The translations under genes and the position numbers were made by a program. From Actinomycetota bacterium (GTDB taxonomy: Bacteria > Actinomycetota > Thermoleophilia > Gaiellales > Gaiellaceae), in the NCBI GenBank assembly GCA_005883235.1, contig VAYE01000196.1:1-17115 (forward strand): 17,115 nucleotides of DNA, read 5' to 3'. A model generated the notes under the pieces. The model did not search any database. It was not told the origin of the DNA and saw nothing but the letters and a program-made list of their open reading frames with translations. Of this stretch, positions 1-7,083 are shown in pieces (the stretch's first letter is position 1; the number at the start of each line of letters is the position of its first letter).

Positions 1-392
1 ACGCCGACCTCGACCAGGCGCGGCGGATCGTCGAGCTCGGCCTCGACCTGTATGCGGGCGACGACAACGTGCTCCAGGCGTTCCTGGAGCTCGGCGGCGT
101 CGGCGGCGTCTGCGTACACACCCATGTGGTCGGGCCGCAGGTGCAGGCTCAGGTTCGCGCCTGGCAGAGCGGCGACCACGAGCGTGCGAGGCAACTCGAC
201 GAGGAGCTCGCGCCTGCGTACGAGCTGCTGACGGTCGCGCCGAACCCCATCGCGATCAAGGCTGCGCTGAACCTGCTCGGCCACGAGGTCGGCGGCCACC
301 GGCTACCGCTCGTCGAGGCGACGGCAGAGGAGCGCGAGCGCGTCCGCGGCTGCCTCGAGCGCCTCGGCGTGCTCACGCCAGCCGCCGCGTAG
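1..392 (+). CDS. dapA: 4-hydroxy-tetrahydrodipicolinate synthase, C-terminal part
   Basis: This is the last 129 residues of a DapA-family aldolase, read in frame from base 3 to a TAG at 390-392; the 5' end lies outside the window. DapA condenses pyruvate with aspartate semialdehyde in the cytoplasm, the first committed step of the lysine/diaminopimelate pathway. The visible part has the family's C-terminal features: a GDD motif followed by a Gly/Val-rich strand (HTHVVGPQ), a helical segment, the conserved NPIAIKAALNLLG stretch and a final RLPLV-type helix entry. The Schiff-base lysine and the YNxP motif are upstream and not visible. The adjacency of dapA and rnj is common in actinobacteria and supports the call. 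A related DapA/NAL-superfamily aldolase cannot be fully excluded from the C-terminus alone. Confidence 0.85.
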   Translation, partial: ADLDQARRIVELGLDLYAGDDNVLQAFLELGGVGGVCVHTHVVGPQVQAQVRAWQSGDHERARQLDEELAPAYELLTVAPNPIAIKAALNLLGHEVGGHRLPLVEATAEERERVRGCLERLGVLTPAAA

Positions 393-408
393 CGCGGCCC
401 TGGCGAGA

Positions 409-430
409 GCTCCCGACCCCGGGCGGGAGC
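409..430 (+). terminator. hairpin after dapA
   Basis: A perfect 7-bp stem, GCTCCCG / CGGGAGC, encloses an 8-base loop starting 17 bases after the dapA stop. No T-run follows, so it is either a weak, high-GC-style terminator or a 3'-end stabiliser. It separates dapA from the palindrome and small gene downstream. Confidence 0.45.
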
Positions 431-447
431 GTGGTTCCGACCGTTGC

Positions 448-465
448 TTGTGCACTAGTGCACAA
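448..465. promoter_or_regulatory. 18-bp perfect palindrome, copy 1 of GTGCAC-N2-GTGCAC
   Basis: The sequence TTGTGCACTAGTGCACAA is its own reverse complement. Its core GTGCACTAGTGCAC recurs with changes only in the two central bases at 786-799 and 3916-3929. This copy ends 58 bases before the ATG at 524. The outer TGTG...CACA with a central TA resembles CRP/FNR-family operators (TGTGA-N6-TCACA), and the TTGTG-N8-CACAA outline also fits Rex-type sites. The regulator is unknown. Confidence 0.6.
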
Positions 466-523
466 CGTTGATTGTGACGCTCTCGGCGCAGAAGCGCGTG
501 ACGGCAGCGGCAACAGTTGGATC

Positions 524-832
524 ATGGGGGAGCCTGTTCATCCCCGGCTCGTCGACGAGCTTGCTCGGCTGGCCGAGCGCGGCGTTTCCGCGGCCGAGGC
601 GCGCAGACGGATCGCCCCGCTCGCCGCCTGTCTCGGGGTCTCCCGGCCCGGGTACACCGCCGTCTTGGAGATCGTCCAGGGGTCGCAGCCGACGGCGATG
701 CCCGCGCCGGGGTCGCCGAGCGTCGTCGACTCGCTCGTCCTCGGTCGCGTCCCGACGCCTCGGGAGGCCGAATCGACAGCCGCTCGTGCACGAGTGCACA
801 TGCACGGTCTACGCGCCCGCCGAAGGAGGTAG
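524..832 (+). CDS. small uncharacterised protein with an HTH-like helical N-terminus
   Basis: This is a 102-residue unknown. Residues 5-55 form a compact amphipathic segment: a helix with LVDELARLAERG, then VSAAEARRRIAPLAACLGVS, a turn, and RPGYTAVLEIV. It reads like a short DNA-binding helix-turn-helix. The tail (about 56-102) is Pro/Ala-rich and ends in a basic RARRRR. I prefer the ATG at 524: the upstream GTG at 431 would place the palindrome inside the gene and gives an unlikely leader sequence. No Shine-Dalgarno is visible. A weak AxxxT hexamer (AACAGT, 512-517) six bases before the ATG would suit a leaderless start. The 3' end overlaps the second GTGCAC site, and the gene stops 22 bases before rnj. 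A regulatory role is inference. The tail is low complexity and could be non-coding shadow. Confidence 0.5.
   Translation: MGEPVHPRLVDELARLAERGVSAAEARRRIAPLAACLGVSRPGYTAVLEIVQGSQPTAMPAPGSPSVVDSLVLGRVPTPREAESTAARARVHMHGLRARRRR
786..799. promoter_or_regulatory. GTGCAC-N2-GTGCAC motif, copy 2, upstream of rnj
   Basis: GTGCACGAGTGCAC is centred about 62 bases before the predicted rnj transcription start at 855, close to where CRP-type activators bind at class I promoters. It lies within the last codons of the small upstream ORF. Flanking bases (TC on the left, AT on the right) keep part of the outer GTG...CACA symmetry seen in copy 1. Confidence 0.5.
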
Positions 833-842
833 GCGAGGCGCG

Positions 843-854
843 TACACTGCGCCG
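843..854 (+). promoter_or_regulatory. -10 element TACACT, leaderless promoter of rnj
   Basis: TACACT (843-848) is followed by six bases and then the GTG start at 855, exactly where transcription would begin (+7 from the end of the hexamer). The same arrangement precedes the rodZ-like gene. No good -35 box is visible. The GAAGGAGGT at 821-829 is 25 bases from the start codon, too far to serve as a Shine-Dalgarno for it. Confidence 0.5.
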
Positions 855-2507
855 GTGGCAGAGGGAATCACGCGCATCATTCCCCTCGGCGGGCTCGGCG
901 AGGTCGGGAAGAACATGACCGTCTTCGAGGCCGGCGACGAGCGGATCGTCGTCGACGCGGGGCTCGCCTTCCCGCGCGACGAGCACCTCGGCGTCGATCT
1001 CGTGCTCCCGGACTTCGGCTACCTCCGCGATCGTCCTGTCCGCGCCGTCCTGCTCACACATGGGCACGAGGATCACGTCGGCGCGCTTCCGTATGTCTTG
1101 CGCGAGCTCGACGTCGACGAGGTCTGGGCGACGCGGCTGACGCTCGGCCTCGTGAAGTCGAAGCTCGACGAGCACGGGCTCCTGCGCTCGGCCGAGCTGC
1201 GGGAGGTCGATCCGGCGGGCGAGCCGCTCGAGCTCGGACCTTTCCGCGCGGAGTTCGTCCGCATGGCGCACTCGATCCCCGACGCGGTCGCGATCGCGCT
1301 CGACACGCCCGGCGGGCGGATCGTGCACACGGGCGACTACAAGCTCGACCACACGCCGATCGACGGCCTGAAAACGGACGTCGGCCGACTCGCCGAGCTC
1401 GGCAACCGCGGGGTCGACCTCATGCTCGGCGACTCGACGAATGCGGAGCGGCCCGGATTCACGCCCTCCGAGCGGGTCGTCGGCGAAGCCTTCCGCCAGA
1501 TCATCCCGCAGCGGCAAGGCCGCATCCTCGTGTCCTCCTTCGCCTCCAACGTCCACCGGATGCAGCAGGCGGTCGATGTCGCCATGCAGGTCGGGCGCAA
1601 GGTCTGCATCGTCGGCCGCTCGATGCGGAAGAACGCGAACATCGCGCGCAACCTCGGCTATATGGAGGTGCCGGAGGGCGTGCTGGTGCGGCCGGTAGAG
1701 CTCGACGAGCTCGCCCCGCACGAGGTGCTCATCCTCTGCACCGGAAGCCAGGGCGAGCCGCTGTCGGCGCTGACGCGGATCGCCTACGACGACCACCCGG
1801 CGGTGCGGGTCGAGCGCGGCGACACCGTGATCATCTCTGCCAAGCCCGTGCCGGGGAACGAGCTCCGCGTCCACGACGCGATCAACCGGCTCGCCAAGTC
1901 GGGCGCCGAGGTGCTGCACCAGGAGATCGCGCCTGTGCACGTTTCGGGCCATGCCTGCGCCGAGGAGCTGCGGACGATCTTGTCGCTCCTTCGGCCCAAA
2001 GCTGTGATGCCGATCCACGGCGAGTTCCGGATGCTCGCCGCGCACGGGCAGCTCGCTCGGGACGCGGGGGTTCCCGCGGGCTCGATCGTCTTCGCCGAGA
2101 ACGGATCGGTCGTCGAGCTCAGCCGCGAAGGCCCGCGCATCGTCGACGAGGTCGAGGCCGGCGTGACCTTCGTGGACGGGCTCGGCGTGGGGGACGTCAA
2201 GGACGTGGCCCTCCGGGACCGGCGCCGGCTGTCGGAGGACGGCGTCTTGATCGTGATCACGACCCTCGCCTCTCAGAACGGCCGCTCGGCGGCGCCGCCC
2301 GAGCTGATCGCACGCGGCTTCACCGGGCCGGACGAGCTCCTAGCCGAGATGAGGGAGGAGGCGACCCGGGTCCTCGACGAGTGCCTCGCGGACGACGTGA
2401 GCGAGATTAAGCTCCTCCAGGAGCACCTGCACGACGCCGTCGGGCAGCTCGTCTACGACCGCACGCGCCGCCGCCCCATGATCCTCCCGGTCATAGTGGA
2501 GGTATGA
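855..2507 (+). CDS. rnj: ribonuclease J (metallo-beta-lactamase / beta-CASP RNase)
   Basis: This 550-residue RNase J is a zinc-dependent enzyme with 5'-to-3' exonuclease and endonuclease activity in mRNA decay and rRNA maturation. The metallo-beta-lactamase core shows HGHEDH at 69-74, His139, and the Asp of GDYKLD at 161. The GDSTNAERPG motif typical of RNase J lies near 192-201. The beta-CASP part follows, with SxPVPGNE, HVSGH at 362-366 and the MPIHGEF histidine at 388. A C-terminal domain completes a normal family length. The start is set at GTG 855, just before the conserved ITRIIPLGGLGEVGKN. The reading frame stays open upstream to 468, but that stretch is Arg/Ser-rich nonsense. The last four bases overlap the next gene (ATGA), implying translational coupling. 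Confidence 0.95.
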   Translation: MAEGITRIIPLGGLGEVGKNMTVFEAGDERIVVDAGLAFPRDEHLGVDLVLPDFGYLRDRPVRAVLLTHGHEDHVGALPYVLRELDVDEVWATRLTLGLVKSKLDEHGLLRSAELREVDPAGEPLELGPFRAEFVRMAHSIPDAVAIALDTPGGRIVHTGDYKLDHTPIDGLKTDVGRLAELGNRGVDLMLGDSTNAERPGFTPSERVVGEAFRQIIPQRQGRILVSSFASNVHRMQQAVDVAMQVGRKVCIVGRSMRKNANIARNLGYMEVPEGVLVRPVELDELAPHEVLILCTGSQGEPLSALTRIAYDDHPAVRVERGDTVIISAKPVPGNELRVHDAINRLAKSGAEVLHQEIAPVHVSGHACAEELRTILSLLRPKAVMPIHGEFRMLAAHGQLARDAGVPAGSIVFAENGSVVELSREGPRIVDEVEAGVTFVDGLGVGDVKDVALRDRRRLSEDGVLIVITTLASQNGRSAAPPELIARGFTGPDELLAEMREEATRVLDECLADDVSEIKLLQEHLHDAVGQLVYDRTRRRPMILPVIVEV

Positions 2508-3061
2508 CCTCTCTTCGCGCCCACGAGCCCGGCTGGGCCGACGTGCTTGTCGAGCACGCCGTCGAGGACGACACTGCGCGGCGGCTGATCGGCCAGCTCG
2601 GCGCCTGCGAGGCCGCGGCGCTCGCGTTCTGCCGGCTGCTGGAGCGGTGGGCGCGCGGGGACGCGCATCCCTCGACTGCGGGCCGCCGCCAGGCCGCCCT
2701 CCGCCACGCGGCCGACCGGGCCGAGACGGCGCTCACGGGGCTCGAGCGGCCGCTCGACCGCTATCTCATCGAGCTCGAGCCGGAGCGGGCCGAGGGGCGG
2801 TCCTGGTACGGAGGGCCCGGTGCGGCCGAGCTCCTGGAGTGGGAGCCCGTGCTGAGGCGCGCGGGCGTCCGGGTGTCGGGAGTACGCGTCGCGCAGGCCT
2901 ACCTCGAGCTTGCGGTGCTCGTGCGCGCCCTGGAGGGCCTCGCGGCCGCAGCTCGTGTGGACGCCGCGCCCGATCGCTCGTCGCTCTGGGCCGGGCTCTT
3001 CGACCTGCGCGAGAACCTCGTCGAGCGCGCGGCCGAAGACTTACGTGCGCTTGCGGCTTGA
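2504..3061 (+). CDS. uncharacterised helical protein coupled to RNase J
   Basis: This is a 185-residue protein I do not recognise. It starts at the ATG of an ATGA overlap with the rnj stop, so it is almost certainly translated together with RNase J. It is predicted to be nearly all alpha-helix: Ala/Leu/Glu/Arg-rich segments at about 20-52, 60-100, 128-155 and 165-185, with no signal peptide, no membrane span and no obvious catalytic motif. A middle segment (EGRSWYGG, near 101-108) breaks the helices and contains most of the aromatic residues. Cysteines occur only near the N-terminal third. The context suggests a partner or accessory of RNase J, but that is inference from coupling alone. A gap of 93 bases follows before rbsK. 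Confidence 0.75.
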   Translation: MTSLRAHEPGWADVLVEHAVEDDTARRLIGQLGACEAAALAFCRLLERWARGDAHPSTAGRRQAALRHAADRAETALTGLERPLDRYLIELEPERAEGRSWYGGPGAAELLEWEPVLRRAGVRVSGVRVAQAYLELAVLVRALEGLAAAARVDAAPDRSSLWAGLFDLRENLVERAAEDLRALAA

Positions 3062-3073
3062 GGTTCGAACGCG

Positions 3074-3085
3074 TCGACCGGTCGA
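3074..3085. promoter_or_regulatory. 12-bp perfect palindrome upstream of rbsK
   Basis: TCGACCGGTCGA is self-complementary and sits in the 93-base gap between the unknown gene and rbsK, about 70 bases before the kinase start. It could be an operator for the ribokinase/nucleoside hydrolase pair. Chance is not excluded in DNA this rich in CG-type words. Confidence 0.25.
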
Positions 3086-3123
3086 TGTAGACGGACGCGC
3101 GAGCAAAGCCCGCACGTCCTGAC

Positions 3124-3162
3124 GGCGGCACCGCAAGCGGCGCCGCAGGCGCGCTTGCCGCC
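3124..3162 (+). promoter_or_regulatory. GC-rich hairpin covering the rbsK start codon
   Basis: GGCGGCA (3124-3130) pairs perfectly with TGCCGCC (3156-3162); an alternative pairing is GCAAGC (3133-3138) with GCTTGC (3153-3158). Both put the proposed TTG start of rbsK (3155-3157) into a stem. This may be a terminator of the rnj operon, a translational brake on rbsK, or chance in high-GC DNA. Confidence 0.3.
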
Positions 3163-3979
3163 TAAGAGGCCGAAGATAGGGGTCGTCGGGTCGATCAACC
3201 TCGACCTGGTCGCCAGGGTCGAGCGCCTGCCGCGACCGGGCGAGACGATCACGGGCGCGACCCTGGAGCGCTTTCCCGGCGGCAAGGGCGCGAACCAAGC
3301 CGTCGCGGCGGCGCGCCTCGGCGCGACCGTGAAGCTGCGGGGCGCGGTCGGCGACGACGGGGTCGCCGAGGAGGCGCTGGCCGCGTTGCGCGAGGCCGGC
3401 GTCGAGCTCGACCTCGAGGTCACCGGGGCAACCGGGATCGCGCTGATCCTCGTCGACGGGAGCGGCGAGAATCAGATCGTGGTCGTCCCGGGCGCGAACG
3501 ACGAGCTCAGTCCCGGAGGATTCCCAGGCACCGTGCTCTGCCAGCTCGAGATCCCCGTGGAGACCGTCGAGGCGGCTGCCGAGGCCGCGGACTTCTTCTG
3601 CCTGAACGCGGCGCCGGCGAAGCCGGTCCCGTCGTCCCTCGTCGAACAGTGCGACCTCGTCGTGGTGAACAGCTACGAGCTCGACGCGCTGCCGGTGCAG
3701 CCGAGGCTCACCGCGGTCACGCTCGGCGCCGAGGGCGCGGCGCTGCTGGAAGAGGGGGAGGAGGTCGCTCGCGCCGCACCGCCGCGCGTGGACGCCGTGG
3801 ACGGCACGGCGGCCGGCGACGCCTTCACAGCCTGTCTCGTCGTCTCGCGCCTCGAGGGGCGGGAGTGGGACGAGGCGCTCCGGCGAGCCTGCGCCGCCGG
3901 GGCGCTCGCCGCCTCGTGCACTGGTGCACAAACCTCGCTTCCGACCGCTGACGAGGTGGACGCGATCCTCGGGCCATGA
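3155..3979 (+). CDS. rbsK: ribokinase, PfkB family (compact form)
   Basis: This 274-residue PfkB-family sugar kinase would phosphorylate ribose at O-5 with ATP. It has the N-terminal GSINLDLV strand (12-19), first signature GGKGANQA at 42-49, a central sheet with TGIALILVD near 93-101, the Asn/Glu motif NSYE at 172-175, and second signature DGTAAGDAF at 216-224 with catalytic base Asp222. It is about 30 residues shorter than typical ribokinases. The shortfall is mostly between the NSYE motif and the TLGAEGA strand, where only about a dozen residues remain. The TTG at 3155 is the only usable start before the conserved first strand, and it lacks a Shine-Dalgarno. It overlaps the nucleoside hydrolase by four bases (ATGA), which suggests the pair processes the same substrate. 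A nucleoside or other pentose kinase is possible. Confidence 0.85.
   Translation: MPPKRPKIGVVGSINLDLVARVERLPRPGETITGATLERFPGGKGANQAVAAARLGATVKLRGAVGDDGVAEEALAALREAGVELDLEVTGATGIALILVDGSGENQIVVVPGANDELSPGGFPGTVLCQLEIPVETVEAAAEAADFFCLNAAPAKPVPSSLVEQCDLVVVNSYELDALPVQPRLTAVTLGAEGAALLEEGEEVARAAPPRVDAVDGTAAGDAFTACLVVSRLEGREWDEALRRACAAGALAASCTGAQTSLPTADEVDAILGP
3916..3929. promoter_or_regulatory. GTGCAC-N2-GTGCAC motif, copy 3, upstream of nucleoside hydrolase
   Basis: GTGCACTGGTGCAC, followed by AA as in copy 1, lies inside the 3' end of rbsK, 46 bases before the ATG of the nucleoside hydrolase at 3976. Placing a strict dyad motif inside a coding region near the next gene's start suggests a real binding site. 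No strong promoter is evident, only GATCCT (3964-3969) six bases before the ATG. Confidence 0.5.
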
Positions 3980-4887
3980 GCATCCCGATCCTCCTCGACT
4001 GCGATCCCGGCCACGACGACGCGATCGCGCTCCTGCTCGCGCTGGCGAGCCCCGAGGTCGAGCTCCTCGGCGTCACGACCGTGGCGGGCAACCAGACGCT
4101 CGAGAAGACGACTGCGAACGCGATCCGGGTGCTCGAACTCGTGGGGCGAGACGACGTGGCGGTCGCAGCGGGCGCCGATCGGCCGCTCGTCCGCGAGCTG
4201 TTCGTCGCCGCGTACGTGCACGGCGAGACGGGTCTCGACGGCACGGACCTGCCGCCGGCGCGCGGCCGTGCGGTCGCCGAGCACGCGGTCGACTTCCTCG
4301 CGGAGCGGGTCGCGGGCAGGACGCTCGTCGCGACGGGCCCACTCACGAACGTCGCGCTCCTCCTGGCCCGCCGTCCCGAGGCACGGCCCGACCGGATCGT
4401 GCTGATGGGCGGCGCGATCGCCGAGGGGAACGTGACGCCCGCCGCCGAGTTCAACGTCTGGGCCGATCCCGAGGCGGCGAAGCGCGTCTTCGCGAGCGGG
4501 TTGGACCTGACGATGGTCGGCCTCGACGTGACGCACAAGGCGCTCGTCGCGACGCCACACAAGGAACGCCTGCGGGCGGCGGGGAGAGTGGGGCGGACGG
4601 TGGCCGAGCTGCTCGACTTCTACGATCGCTTCCATCGTGAGGTCTACGGCTTCGACGGCTCGCCGATCCACGACGCCGTCGCGCTCGCGTACGCGTTCCG
4701 GCCCGACCTCCTCGAGACGCGGGAGCTGAACGTCGAGGTCGACTGCGAGTCCGAGCTCTGCCGCGGCCGAACCGTCGTCGACGTGTGGCGCCGGACCGAG
4801 CGAGAGCCGAATGCGCACGTGGCCGTCGGCATCGACGCGGAGGGGTTCGTCGAGCTCCTCCTCGACCGCATCGCCGGCTTGGGCTAG
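3976..4887 (+). CDS. iunH: inosine/uridine-preferring nucleoside hydrolase
   Basis: This 303-residue IUNH-family enzyme hydrolyses the N-glycosidic bond of ribonucleosides, giving free base and ribose. The calcium/ribose-binding signature is at the N-terminus (DCDPGHDDA, residues 8-16; Asp10, Asp14, Asp15). The family's other site elements follow: GNQT near 38-41, TGPLTN at 120-125, MGG at 144-146, the EFN triad (Glu158, Asn160) and the C-terminal His232-Asp233 in SPIHDA. Length is normal and there is no signal peptide, so it is cytoplasmic. The start is the ATG of an ATGA overlap with rbsK, giving coupled production of the enzyme that releases ribose and the kinase that traps it. The importer 2.4 kb downstream would supply the substrate. 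Purine versus pyrimidine preference cannot be decided here. Confidence 0.93.
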   Translation: MSIPILLDCDPGHDDAIALLLALASPEVELLGVTTVAGNQTLEKTTANAIRVLELVGRDDVAVAAGADRPLVRELFVAAYVHGETGLDGTDLPPARGRAVAEHAVDFLAERVAGRTLVATGPLTNVALLLARRPEARPDRIVLMGGAIAEGNVTPAAEFNVWADPEAAKRVFASGLDLTMVGLDVTHKALVATPHKERLRAAGRVGRTVAELLDFYDRFHREVYGFDGSPIHDAVALAYAFRPDLLETRELNVEVDCESELCRGRTVVDVWRRTEREPNAHVAVGIDAEGFVELLLDRIAGLG

Positions 4888-4903
4888 AGGGGTCCGGTTG
4901 CTT

Positions 4904-4920
4904 GCGGCGAAGGAAGCCGC
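4904..4920 (+). promoter_or_regulatory. ftsK ribosome-binding site in a hairpin loop
   Basis: GCGGC (4904-4908) and GCCGC (4916-4920) can pair, leaving the loop GAAGGAA, which is the Shine-Dalgarno of ftsK. The 3' arm touches the ATG at 4921. The stem is short and its regulatory value is uncertain, but it fixes the ftsK start. Confidence 0.4.
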
Positions 4921-7083
4921 ATGGCTCGGCGTCGCAAGAAACGAGGCTCGCGGCTGCGTCCCCGGACGCCCGCACGGATCAGGAAGAAGCGCACGCGGCG
5001 GGCCCGCGGGCACGAGCATCCCGAGCTCGCGGGGCTCCTCCTCCTCGCGCTCGGGCTCTTCCTCGCCACGATCCTCTACGCCGGCTGGAGTGGCGGCATC
5101 GTCGGAGGCGCGATCGCCGACGGCTTCCGTGGGGCGATCGGCGCCGCCGCCTACGTCGCGCCGCTCACCCTCGTCGTCCTCGGCGCTCTCATGCTCGGCC
5201 GGAGCGAGCTCGTCGACCTGCGCCCGTTCCGGACCGGCCTGCTCGTCCTCGGGCTGGGGCTCGAGCTGGCGCTCGGTCGCGGCCACGGCGGCCTCGCCGG
5301 GCGCGCTCTCGAGGCCGTCTTCGGCACCCTCCTCGGCGGGACGGGCTCGACGATCCTCGGCGCGACCGCGCTCGCCGTCGGCGGCCTGCTCCTGAGCGGC
5401 GCGTCGGCGGGCGCCTTGCTCCGCCGCTCGGGCCATGCGGTGAGACGCGCGGGAGGGGCTGCCCGTCGCGCCAGACCGCAGCCGATCGCGGCGCCCGTTC
5501 CTCAGCTTCCCGCTGCGACCCCGGTCGACGTCGTCCACGACTTCCCGGACGTCGTCGGGGAGACGTTGGAGCCGCCCCCGCTCCTCGTCGACGAGCCGGA
5601 GCTCGAGCCCGACGCGCCGACCCTCTTCGACGTTCCCTCGGAGGCGAAGCACGAGTACCGGCTGCCCGACCGGGAGGTGCTCCGCCGCTCGCCTGAGGCG
5701 ACGCCGGCGTCCGCCCAGGCCACCGCGCACATCTCGGAGGCGCTCGTACAGACGCTGCAACACTTCGGCGTCGAGGCGAAGATCGTGGGACAGATCGCGG
5801 GGCCGCGCGTGACGCGCTACGAGCTGCAGCTCGCGCCCGGGACGAAGGTCTCGAAGGTCGCCGCGCTGAAGGACGACCTCTCGTACGCGCTCGCGACGAC
5901 CGAGATCCGCATCCTGGCGCCGATCCCGGGCAAGCAGGCGGTCGGCGTCGAGCTTCCGAACCTCAGCCCGAACATCGTGACGCTCGGCGACATCTTCGGC
6001 GACCTCCCGCAGGCGGCGAGCCCGCTCTCGGTGTGGCTCGGCAAGGACATCTCCGGGAGCGCCGTGTGGACCGACCTCGCCCGCATGCCGCACGTGCTCA
6101 TCGCCGGCACGACCGGCTCGGGCAAGTCGGGCTGCATCAACGCCATCCTCACCTCGATCCTGCTGCGCGCGACCCCGGACGAGGTGCGGATGATCCTCAT
6201 CGACCCGAAGCACATCGAGCTCGGGTTCTACGAGGCGATCCCGCACCTGCTGACGCCGGTCGTCTCGAGCCCGAAGGGCGCTGCCGCAGTCCTCGCGAAC
6301 GTCGTCGGCGAGATGGAGCGCCGGTACGAGCGGCTCGCCGCCGTACGGGCGCGCAACCTGCCGGAGGCGAACCGCGCCTTCCGCTCGCGCGGCGAAGATC
6401 AGCTGCCGTACCTGCTCGTCGTGATCGACGAGCTCGCCGACCTGATGATGATCTCGCCGCAGGAGGTGGAGGACGCCGTCATCCGCCTCGCGCAGAAGTC
6501 GCGCGCGGTCGGCGTCCATCTCGTGCTCGCCACGCAGCGGCCCTCGGTCGACGTGATCACCGGGATGATCAAGGCCAACGTCCCCTCGCGGATCGCGTTC
6601 GCCGTCTCGAGCCAGACCGACTCGCGCGTCATCCTCGACCAGGCCGGCGCCGAGAGCCTGCTCGGCCAGGGCGACATGCTCTTCAAGCCGCTCGGGACGT
6701 CGCGGCTCCAACGCGTCCAGGGCGCGTACGTGAGCGAGGAGGAGATCGCCCTCGTCGTCGAGCAGTGCAAGGGGCAGCGCGAGCAGGAGCTCGACGAGTC
6801 GCTCCTCGAGCTGCCGGAGGCGTTCGCCGAGGACGGGGACTCGGAGACCGACGGCGACTTCGACCCGGACGAGGATCCGCTCCTCGAGCGGGCGATCGAG
6901 GTCGTCGTGCAGACACAGACCGCCTCCGTCTCGCTGCTCCAGCGGCGGCTCCGCGTCGGCTATACGCGCGCCGGGCGGCTCGTCGACATGCTCGAGCGGC
7001 GGGGGATCATCTCCGGGTACGAAGGGTCGAAGCCGCGGCGGGTGCTGGTCGGCGAAGGCGAGCTAAGCCGTACGCCGTACTAG
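4921..7083 (+). CDS. ftsK: DNA translocase FtsK/SpoIIIE
   Basis: This 720-residue septal DNA pump clears and sorts chromosomes at division. A very basic N-terminal tail (1-30) precedes four hydrophobic segments (about 36-56, 72-92, 105-118 and 143-166), anchoring it in the membrane. A Pro/acidic linker (185-262) leads to the motor: alpha subdomain (about 265-380), Walker A GTTGSGKS at 396-403, Walker B LLVVIDE at 498-504, and LATQRPS near 536-542. The winged-helix gamma domain at 652-710, with the TRAGRLVDMLERRGI stretch, would read KOPS-like polar sequences. The linker is short compared with E. coli FtsK, as in SpoIIIE-type proteins. The ATG at 4921 has a GAAGGAA box. Just before the gamma domain is an Asp/Glu-rich run (635-652). 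The gene sits between the two halves of the nucleoside pathway but has no functional link to it that I can see. Confidence 0.96.
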   Translation: MARRRKKRGSRLRPRTPARIRKKRTRRARGHEHPELAGLLLLALGLFLATILYAGWSGGIVGGAIADGFRGAIGAAAYVAPLTLVVLGALMLGRSELVDLRPFRTGLLVLGLGLELALGRGHGGLAGRALEAVFGTLLGGTGSTILGATALAVGGLLLSGASAGALLRRSGHAVRRAGGAARRARPQPIAAPVPQLPAATPVDVVHDFPDVVGETLEPPPLLVDEPELEPDAPTLFDVPSEAKHEYRLPDREVLRRSPEATPASAQATAHISEALVQTLQHFGVEAKIVGQIAGPRVTRYELQLAPGTKVSKVAALKDDLSYALATTEIRILAPIPGKQAVGVELPNLSPNIVTLGDIFGDLPQAASPLSVWLGKDISGSAVWTDLARMPHVLIAGTTGSGKSGCINAILTSILLRATPDEVRMILIDPKHIELGFYEAIPHLLTPVVSSPKGAAAVLANVVGEMERRYERLAAVRARNLPEANRAFRSRGEDQLPYLLVVIDELADLMMISPQEVEDAVIRLAQKSRAVGVHLVLATQRPSVDVITGMIKANVPSRIAFAVSSQTDSRVILDQAGAESLLGQGDMLFKPLGTSRLQRVQGAYVSEEEIALVVEQCKGQREQELDESLLELPEAFAEDGDSETDGDFDPDEDPLLERAIEVVVQTQTASVSLLQRRLRVGYTRAGRLVDMLERRGIISGYEGSKPRRVLVGEGELSRTPY

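Noticed and set aside
431..523. Earlier GTG start at 431 for the small HTH-like gene
   Set aside because: It would put the 18-bp palindrome inside the coding sequence and gives an implausible leader; ATG 524 begins the ordered helical part.
468..854. Possible N-terminal extension of RNase J from 468
   Set aside because: The added 129 residues are Arg/Ser/Pro nonsense without family similarity; the family N-terminus begins right after GTG 855.
3673..6711. A 1012-codon open frame on the minus strand, opposite rbsK, nucleoside hydrolase and ftsK
   Set aside because: It is the high-GC shadow of well-supported + strand genes, with Arg/Glu/Gly-rich low-complexity translation and no domain.
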